Below the pieces are notes generated by a model. The model made no database searches. It was not told the DNA's origin and saw nothing but the letters and a program-made list of their open reading frames with translations. This document shows positions 57,601 through 64,000 of a stretch of DNA of 64,000 bases, in pieces; the stretch's first letter is position 1; each line of letters starts with the position of its first letter. Source of the stretch: Anagrus nilaparvatae (taxonomy: Eukaryota > Arthropoda > Insecta > Hymenoptera > Mymaridae). The stretch covers positions 14,384,001-14,448,000 of the forward strand of contig JAKSXM010000014.1 of assembly GCA_022575985.1 (NCBI GenBank), read 5' to 3'. Position numbers and translations under genes: made by a program.

Positions 57601-59393
57601 CTCGAATATCGATCGATCACCTTCAATCTCCATATGATAAATTGAAGGGCAATTCAATTCTTATTTTGACTGGAGTCAACCCTCGGTATAACGTAACAAG
57701 TTCTTTTGTTCATGTTTTTTGGTCCACCTTCTTGGAAATTCGTAAAATATGTTGGGATGAAAAAATGAAAATTTTCATTCATAAAAACGATTTTGTCAAC
57801 CTCTAAAACCCATAGGTCTTTTTTTCATTTTTTTTGGTCCGCCATCTTGGTAAAATCGGAAAATACGTTGGGGTTAAAAAAAATGAAAATTATACCGCCA
57901 GTATATCAGCTTTTCCTGAGGGTTCTTTTTCATTCCGAAAGTTCTCCAGGAGATAACAGAAATTATTTTGGGTCAATAATATTATGGTAAATCATAAGGT
58001 AAATCATATGATAATTCATTATGTTTTTTTTTGTGCGAGTTATTTAGTGACCGAAATTACATTCGTTTCACTGAGATGGAATCATGCTCGTGCTGATAAA
58101 ATTTTTGGATGCATTTAATATTGCTGGCGCCTTGACTATCATTGTAGACTCATTTTTTTCCCCTTCCCAACACCTGTGGTATGTTAGATAAAAAGAAAAC
58201 TTTTAGTTAGATAAGTTTATTATTTGAAATTTATAATACCTAAGAATCCCCATACTGGAGGGCAACTAATATTTTTATGATCAAGATCCATAATTTTAAA
58301 AAGATCATATATTACTTCCAAACCGTAGTGTGCACTGATAGCGACAATTTGATTTTTATTAATTTTAGTAGCCACTTTAGCAATAATGTTTGCCCAATAG
58401 CAAGTTGGACCCGTTGAGCATAAAATGATCTTGATTGTTGATGGTGCATAATTATTAATTTTTTGAGACATTTCTAGACAAAAGTCATTATTTCGCTTAA
58501 GCCATGAATTAATGTTTTCAAATTCTTCTCTGGAATTAATTATCTTATTTAAATTTGAGAATGTCTTTTTATTAATATTCATACCTTGGGTAATGATCTA
58601 AAATAATTAAAATATCACAATCAACCAAGCCATCGGAAAGATTTTTGATATCTTTTACATATTTTAATTCATCTCCTAGCCCAACTGAATCATTAATTAT
58701 ATTTTTAATTTTAAAGAAATGACCAGGTCTATCAAATAATTTTATTGCAACACCACTTTCAGCACTAATTTCTTTTAAAGTTGCAAGTTGTGCTACTAGA
58801 TCAGGAGATACTGAATGACCAGCTCCAGTTATTGTGATATTTCGCACATTAGACAAACTTTTTTCTTCTACTAAAGATTTATTTTCTAATTCTACTTTTT
58901 CTAACTAATAAAATTAACTATTTATCGTAAAACATTTAATTTTTCAAAAAATAGATAAAGCAAACATTACAGTTAAGCAATCATAATTTAAATCATCTTG
59001 ATCACATATTGAAATATTATGATTGATTCCATAATATTGTTCAATAAACGTTTTAAATTCTCTTATACCCCCTATATAATTACAAAGACCACCTCTTGCA
59101 CCATTTTGACGCCAAATTAAAGGAGATTCTGTGTGTGACCACCCATTCTGTTGGCATATACTTTTCAACCAAACCTAAGAAAAATATGAAATTTAACAAA
59201 TGCATAAATATAAATAGGCAGTAATGAATTTGTTTATTTGGGTTACCTCCCATTCATTTTTATATTTTAAAATTTTGATAACTGTAAAATTAGGTAATAA
59301 ATAGGATAAGTTATCAGCTATGTAATAAGCATAATTAAAAGAACTATCTTGAACGAATCCGGCCACAACTGTAATGACTTTATCTAGTTCCAT
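45626..59393 (-). CDS. MDH1B: Putative malate dehydrogenase 1B (7 exons)
   Basis: Exons in transcript order: 59393-59247, 59174-58971, 58904-58585, 58529-58240, 48815-48631, 48550-48415, 45798-45626. All are GT-AG with consistent phases; 1455 nt, 484 aa (human 518). Matches to human MDH1B: WLKSICQQNGWSH..SPLIWR (human [21 protein letters not shown]), GGIREFKTFIEQYY, PVWGFLGINQVVDI, LKLWYAKD and ISLGISSDGCFGIPKNIFFS (human VSLGILSEGQFGIPKGIVFS). MDH1B is a diverged relative of cytosolic malate dehydrogenase with ciliary or testis expression in vertebrates; enzyme activity is unproven. Intron 3 is only 55 bp, and reading through it gives an apparent frameshift. Intron 4 is 9424 bp and intron 6 is 2616 bp, both swollen by transposons. 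The start ATG at 59393 is the first in frame. No broken codon was found, so the gene looks functional. Confidence 0.88.
46180..48227. mobile_element. TIR element, TATGGGTGGTTTTC family (copy 2)
   Basis: Matches 31266-32013 closely but lacks the first 190 bp. It starts at GTCTGCTGTCCTTTTGC and ends GTGAAAACCACCCATA. Interrupted by the foldback element at 46311-47604. Lies in MDH1B intron 6. Confidence 0.8.
46311..47604. mobile_element. 1.3-kb foldback element, GGACCCCGCAC ends
   Basis: Ends GGACCCCGCACAAAAGGATA and its mirror. Each arm carries repeats of TTGACAGCTGTCAATTAGCT about 125 bp apart, and the whole is nearly a full-length palindrome centred near 46965. Compared with copy 1 (GAAACAAATTTTCATGC at 31380-31410) the insertion has no detectable target duplication. 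Confidence 0.85.
48837..50970. mobile_element. 2.1-kb palindrome, GAGTAATTCTTAGTG ends
   Basis: Left end GAGTAATTCTTAGTGAAACT, mirrored at 50952-50970. Arms are highly similar up to a spacer at about 49832-49962. An extra copy of the terminal ATATGAGTAATTCTTAGTG lies at 50863-50880. It sits in AT repeats within MDH1B intron 4, 21 bp from the exon 5 acceptor. Mirrored open frames are not genes. Confidence 0.85.
50986..54400. mobile_element. 3.4-kb palindrome, GGGCATATCCATTAC ends
   Basis: Ends GGGCATATCCATTACTTTTC and its mirror, with (TA)n on both sides. The left arm runs to about 52310 and the right arm starts at about 52470. The right arm carries extra material absent from the left: a nested palindrome (53170-53548) and a stretch near 53760-53990. 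The paired open frames 51784-52065 (minus) and 52723-53139 (plus) are the same sequence read from each arm. Confidence 0.85.
53170..53548. mobile_element. Nested 380-bp palindrome in one arm
   Basis: TTAGGGTCATTATACAGTAT at the left is mirrored as ATACTGTATAATGACCCTAA at the right. The opposite arm of the host palindrome has no equivalent. The centre lies near 53360. Confidence 0.7.
54401..55142. other. MDH1B intron 4, no gene
   Basis: AT-rich. A short repeat, ATAACCGGTTTTGTGTAA then CATGGAACATGTTCA (54892-54955), is also present at 24262-24310. Confidence 0.4.
55143..55485. repeat. 25-bp minisatellite
   Basis: About 13 units of CTTCTGCACCAAAGGTCYYTAG type, 22-27 bp each, alternating GGTCTTTAGSGA and GCTCCCTAGGTA variants, a roughly 50-bp higher-order period. 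In MDH1B intron 4. Confidence 0.9.
55505..55625. repeat. Poly-C minisatellite
   Basis: Four units of about 35 bp, each with a run of 8-14 C followed by CTAAAAGCGTCACTTTTTCA. Confidence 0.85.
55853..58034. mobile_element. 2.2-kb foldback element built of 120-bp repeats
   Basis: Ends TTACAAAAAAAACATAATGA and its diverged mirror CATTATGTTTTTTTTTGTG. Arms are tandem units of about 120 bp with CCAAGATGGCGGACC and AAAACGTTTTTATGAATGAA, meeting near 56640. The right arm carries the MITE 57233-57675. In MDH1B intron 4. Several minus-strand open frames here are repeat translations. Confidence 0.75.
57233..57675. mobile_element. MITE with CTCCAGTCA ends
   Basis: Ends CTCCAGTCACACACGG and TTATTTTGACTGGAG, inserted in the right arm of the foldback element. 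The interior shares GGTTCGCTGAACACGAAAAT with 21053-21075. Confidence 0.75.
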
Positions 59394-59531
59394 AATTTTT
59401 GTATAAAATTTTCTTTTAAACTTATTTATTTTTATTAAGTGAAGTTAGCAATCATAATGAGTATAAAATCAGATAAACATTTATATATATAAATAATAAT
59501 GTAGAAAAACTACGCTTTTTTCCGTACAAAG

Positions 59532-60043
59532 TTAAAAGTTATTTAATAAATTAATGTCAATTTTATTTTGTTCTAAAAATGTTTTAAAATAATTTTCTAG
59601 TTCAGAAATAATTTCATTTGAATAATTTTTTTGATAACATTGAAGTTCTTCTAAAGATATGCTTCTCAAATCAGTAGAAATCTTTTCATCAGCACATATG
59701 TAACACGCGCCTTTTTTTGTATTGCTCAAATATTTATCAATAATATCCGGATACTTAAAATCTTTTGTTAGTTGCTTCTTTAATCCTTTGTAAGCTCCAA
59801 TAATAAATGCAGCTCTAAAAGCATCCTTATAACCGATATCAAATCCCTCTTGGAAAACTGATTCTGAACCATCTTCAACACCTTCTTTATATCCAACCTA
59901 TATTAATTATTAAATATTAATTTTATTCTATAATAGCTGCACTTAAATAAATTTAATACTTTTGAAGATAGCTCTACAGCTTGACTCCATGTTTTTGAAG
60001 CCAGTATTAAAGTATCTTCTTCATTATCAACTGCAGATTCCAT
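59532..60043 (-). CDS. YAE1: YAE1 domain-containing protein
   Basis: Two exons, 60043-59960 and 59897-59532, with a 62-bp intron; 149 aa. Residues about 29-63 hold the deca-GX3 motif of the Yae1 domain: GYKEGVEDG, then EGFDIGYKDAF and GAYKG, with small residues every fourth position. With LTO1, YAE1 is the adaptor that brings the ribosome-recycling ATPase ABCE1 to the cytosolic Fe-S assembly machinery. Human YAE1 is longer (226 aa), with a divergent C-terminal half; here the tail is about 90 aa. The start at 60043 is the first ATG, followed by an acidic N terminus as in the family. The stop codon is 138 bp upstream of the MDH1B start codon on the same strand, so MDH1B's promoter must lie in or near this gap. 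Confidence 0.85.
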
Positions 60044-60602
60044 AAGTTAATATTAATTTATACTATCTATAGATTTAACTTAATAATTAATTTAATATCA
60101 ACTTCTGAACATAGAAACTTTATATAAATTTTTTGTTTATTTATTATAAAGGATGTTGACAAATAAATGCCATGTGACTTTTGGATTTTATTATATTATA
60201 CCGTGTTTATTTCAGATCAACTAGTTTCTGTGTATAACCCAATGTGTAACCTATCATGTTTATAACTGGATAATTTGTCTCTCTCTTACTCATTATTTTA
60301 CTAGCTTAAAAATATAAATAACGTGCATGATAAATAAGACATTTTTAAATATGAAAGCTAAATTAATTTTATTATAATACAATAATCTTTACAATATAGT
60401 ATATTTACAAATTTATACAATAAATAATCAGAATGAATCACGGGTATGAGAAAAGACTTTGAAATAAGACTAAGAGCAGGGTAGCCAGCAAGCGAGCATG
60501 GTTCAATAGATCCTCCTAATCATTTCAAAATTCTTTTTCTTTATTTCTTTTATATAATTTACTTAGTTTTTAAATTTTTTCCTATCTGGATACATCCTCA
60601 GC

Positions 60603-61561
60603 TTAATTCTCTGCATCCGATATGTTAGGTAGCTCAATTTCTTCAAATTCATCAATACTGTTATAAAAATTATTTGAATGATCTAGAAAGTTACACTCAT
60701 TGTCATCTGTATCTAAAATTAGTATGACAAATTATTAATAATTTCTAATAGAAAAGTTATTAAATTGATTTTAATATTTACCTGATACAAAACCTTCATC
60801 TTCAGTAGATGTGTTGCTAATAACTTCTCCTAACACTTTTCTTGCTCTCTTAAGAAATAACTTATCTGCATCTAATATTTTTGTAATATCTGAATTTGAA
60901 TGAAATTATTTTTAATAATTTAATATTAAATTAATTTAATTTAAAAAATTCATTTCTTTACCCATTAATTCTTTAGGGTCAGCGTAGTATGCTAATGTTT
61001 CTGGCTTAGGATATTTTTCAAAAGGATTTGCTGGTTTTTTAAAAACAAAATTGTCGGCATATGTTTTTAATTCCTGAGGCACTTTTTGGGCTTTAATTTT
61101 TTCTGAACTTTGTTTCAAGGTTGGAATCTGAATTATATAATGAAAATAAAATTTATAAACTGTCGTTTTTTTATTGGAGTCTTTAGGAAACTTACTTTAG
61201 ACTTTTGGTTGGAGGCAAGACAAGTCCTTATACATTTTTCTTTGCTTTTTTCATCGGACTTATTTAAAAAATTTTTAGAGATTTTTGAAACATTGAGATC
61301 CGAATTAGATCTAATTGAAAGTCCCTTAGACTTTTTTTGATGCACTTCAACATTTTTTAGGTGATGCGACACAGAAATTTCGACAGATTTAACTCTTTGT
61401 GGTAATTGAGACTGAATTATTTCTAAAAATTTAATGAATCAGCGGCAATTACGAAGTTTAATGTGCAAAGTTGATTATGCATACAAAAAAAACTTACTTT
61501 TACCAATTGTAGAAGATCCACTCTGAGTATCTTCGTTATAAATATTGAAAAGACCAGCCAT
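60603..61561 (-). CDS. Unrecognised 224-aa protein, basic N-half and acidic tail
   Basis: Exons in transcript order: 61561-61498, 61422-61196, 61127-60962, 60889-60782, 60712-60603. All GT-AG, phases agree, 675 nt. Residues 1-21 are a short leader. Residues 22-100 are Lys/Ser-rich and disordered. Residues about 110-155 look conserved in style (ADNFVFKKPANPFEKYPKPE, then YYADPKELM), followed by a charged helix (KLFLKRARKVLGEV) and a strongly acidic end (DEFEEIELPNISDAEN). This basic-to-acidic layout is seen in cell-cycle inhibitors such as securin, but no securin motif is convincing and I do not assign a function. The gene is clean, compact (four introns of 70-75 bp) and close to YAE1, so it is almost certainly expressed. 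Confidence 0.7.
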
Positions 61562-62596
61562 TTTTTTTGTTACTTAAAAATGTCTTTTGAAAATTTTGGA
61601 ACCTGCTTTAGACAATTGTTTCTCGATAAATTTTTCTTAAGCAATTTTCTTTACAACTCTTTTTTTTACAAAAACCGTTACCAATGCATATAAATTATAT
61701 ACAAACAACATATAGTCAACAGTAACATACGCTCCGTTATTAACATCAACACAGTTGCTTACTTATACACACGCAAGTGAATTTGTGTAAAATGAATTTG
61801 TAACGGCGCGAAAATTCAAATTTTAAATAAACCTGAAAATTTGATATTAGCGAAAATAATTAAATTTTTAAAGAGCTTATTGTAAAAATGAATTAAAAAT
61901 AATATAATAATAACAACTCCAAAAAAAAAATCACCATCTCTCCTTCTCTCTTGCGTGCGAGCCATCCCAATTCCCATAAGGTTAGTCCACCCCCCCTTTA
62001 TAGCATATTACGTGATTCGGTGGAAAACAATGTATTCAAAAAAAGTAATTATACCATCGTTTGTGCGCGGTTTTAAGAAAATTGGAAAATATGCTGGAGT
62101 GAGAATATACAAATTTTCACTCAGAAAAACGTTTTTCTCAACCTCCAAAGCCTCCTGGTAATGTGTAAAGTTTCTTTTTGGACGTTTTTTAGTCCGCCAT
62201 CTTGGAAAATCGGAAAATATGACGTGGTGAAAATATGAATATTTTCACTCATAAAAACGTTTTTCTCAGCCATGAAAACCCCCTGGTAATGTATAAAGTT
62301 TCTTTTTGGATGTTTATCGGTTACAAGAATGTTATAAAGTTTATCAGAATTGAATTTTCCAGAAATTATCTTTTTTTTAACAATTGAAACTTATATTCTG
62401 ATCATAACAATGTAAAACCAGGTGGATTCCGGATGACAAGTTGAACCAGGTAAGTTTAGCATAAAGCTTTTCCGGAATTTTCCGAGTTTTCTACACAAAC
62501 AAAAAGTTTTTCCGAGCAAACAAGTACTGTTAAAAAGAAATTCAGAACATAGTTGGATAAATTATTAAATCATATAATTAACTGTTATTATTACAG
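61562..62596. repeat. Intergenic with CCATCTTGGAAAATCGG units
   Basis: The promoter side of the 224-aa gene (61562-61950) is AT-rich with no distinct element. From about 62040 to 62330 two units of the family seen at 33150, 39620 and 56070 occur (CCGCCATCTTGGAAAATCGG at 62192). AATTTTCCAGAAATTATC follows. Confidence 0.6.
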
Positions 62597-62907
62597 ACAG
62601 ACCGGCAACACTATGACCCATTCCCTACGGGGAGAAAAATTTTAATTTACTGAAAAAATTAAGAAATTATCGATGGAGGGGGAAACCGCGCTTTTTAAAA
62701 CTTATTTATTGACGTAATAATAATTAATAAAAATTAATAAATTATTAATTATATACGTAATTGTTAGTTAATTAAGTGATTTATGATAAATATTTCATTT
62801 ATTAAGCTAATTTTTATTTGATTATCGATGAAATAACAGTTTCCCCCTCCACGAACTTCTTAAATTTTTTTTAAATAAAAATTTTTCTTATAGTGTGGCC
62901 GGTCTGT
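62597..62907. mobile_element. MITE with ACAGACCGGC ends
   Basis: Ends ACAGACCGGCAACACTATGA and TATAGTGTGGCCGGTCTGT; subterminal ATCGATGGAGGGGGAAAC is mirrored as GTTTCCCCCTCCACGA (62832-62848). 311 bp, no frame. A TTA-type flank is possible but not clean. Confidence 0.7.
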
Positions 62908-63257
62908 TATAAGCTTATTCAGGATTGAATTTTCTTTATTTTCCCCGGAAATTTTCTTTTTTTAACAATTAAAACTATTTTTCTTGTTAAAACTCATTGA
63001 AACCAGATGAAACCAGCCGAAACAAGCCAATACCAGCCGGTTTTACCAGCCGCACCAGCCTACTAACCACCCGATTATATTTGTTAGGGTTTAACACTCC
63101 AAATAACACTTAACAGCTCTGTAATTACCGACAAATTTCTATGGGGAATCTAGTAAATTTGGGCTGATTTGAGCCATTCGGTTCCTGATTTCCTGCGAAG
63201 CCAAAAACTAATTAAAAAAATTTTCCTCTTACAGAAAATATTCTTTTTAGTTCCTTT
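62908..63257. other. Repeat end with CCCTAACA terminus, no gene
   Basis: ACCAGC-rich stretch ending ATTTGTTAGGGTTT at 63085-63098, the mirror of the element start at 39387. Confidence 0.5.
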
Positions 63258-63431
63258 ACACCGCTATCGTCTTTGATTTTTGATATTCGATAATTTTTTT
63301 TTTAAATAGTAATTTATAATAATAAACAGTTCGCGTCCAATCTAATGGCGTCGAATAGATACGAACTTGTGAATTTTTATTTTATTTAAAAAAATTATCG
63401 AGTATCAAAAATCGAAGACGATAGCGGTGTA
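63258..63431. mobile_element. 174-bp MITE, TACACCGCTATCGTC ends
   Basis: Ends TACACCGCTATCGTCTTTGA and its mirror; the inverted repeats extend about 40 bp each. No coding content. Confidence 0.8.
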
Positions 63432-64000
63432 GCCAAATAACCAAATGCAGACATACTGACTACAAACTGCGTACATAATATGCTATAAATTTCTCATGAT
63501 TTAGTACAGTATGACCTCAAGATGTAGCCGTTTCTGACTTCAGTATGTTGTCAAGTTCTGCAGTTCAAGCTTGAGGTCAATATGACTTCAAATTGTACAC
63601 AGAGTATGCTGTTAAGGAATAAGCGCACCCGCAGAGTTTGATAGCATATTGACTACAGGCCTTGCGATCAGTTTGCATGCATATAATGTAAGCAACATAC
63701 GTTGATATCAATATGCTTGCATATAACCATAATCAGTATTTAACATAAAATAAAAATAAATAGCTATTTGTTAAACAAGGGATGAAAAGTAGGTTTATGC
63801 TTTCCATGCAGTTGTATGGAAACTCGGCTTCGCCTCGGATAGCAATTTACGCGCAAACTAGGACATTCTTTATTTTTAATTAGTTTTTTTGTATTTTTTA
63901 AGGAAAAAATTTTGAGACAATAATTTCCAAACATTATCAGATTGGAGATATTGACGAGTAAAAACAATAATTCTAGATATTCGTACTTTCATGAAAAAAA
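63432..64000. other. Non-coding right edge
   Basis: Degenerate short repeats around TATGACYTCAA and GTATGCTGTYAAG, then CTCGGCTTCGCCTCGG (63823-63838), related to the insertion at 4898-5135. No gene seen. Confidence 0.5.

Noticed and set aside
58220..58856. Apparent frameshift between two MDH1B open frames and an apparent early stop
   Set aside because: A 55-bp GT-AG intron (58530-58584) restores the frame, and a donor at 58239 continues to exon 5 at 48815, so neither the frameshift nor the truncation is real.
60603..61561. Naming the 224-aa gene securin
   Set aside because: Only the charge layout fits. No destruction box, KEN box or separase-binding motif is convincing.

Overview
The window looks like AT-rich nuclear DNA of an insect, most likely a hymenopteran (inferred from spliceosomal introns, the type of genes and the repeat load; no search was run). 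I see no bacterial features, rRNA, tRNA or CRISPR array. About one fifth is gene-rich. The rest is a dense, nested landscape of non-autonomous DNA transposons, foldback (giant palindrome) elements and tandem repeats.

Layout. 1-7584: repeats (a 150-bp satellite, a TA-flanked MITE, a 3-kb TTAA-flanked piggyBac-like element) plus a broken DLAT exon; this is probably the first intron of a minus-strand ZNRF2-like E3 ligase whose first coding exon is 7585-7951. 9266-10438: two small plus-strand genes, one acidic and GON7-like, one C14orf119/DUF4508-like. 10837-30593: a complete 15-exon minus-strand spastizin (ZFYVE26) gene, rebuilt here exon by exon with consistent phases to 2623 codons. Its fourth intron holds a complete plus-strand gene for a putative single-pass membrane protein. 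30600-45600: almost pure repeats, including a 4-kb foldback element, a Harbinger-like MITE with a paralogous empty site, a decayed DIRS-type reverse transcriptase, a LINE endonuclease scrap and a solo LTR. 45626-59393: a second rebuilt gene, MDH1B (7 exons, 484 aa). Two of its introns have been inflated by transposons, including three 2-3.4-kb palindromes in one 9.4-kb intron. 59532-61561: YAE1 and an unrecognised five-exon gene, both on the minus strand close to MDH1B. 61562-64000: repeats and MITEs.

The genes have unrelated housekeeping roles: lysosome/autophagy (ZFYVE26), ABCE1 Fe-S maturation (YAE1), possible tRNA modification (GON7-like) and ubiquitin ligation (ZNRF2-like). They are not a pathway. 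The interesting biology is in the repeat fraction: giant inverted repeats that persist inside transcribed introns, several levels of datable nesting, and two core motifs shared by many otherwise different repeat arrays.
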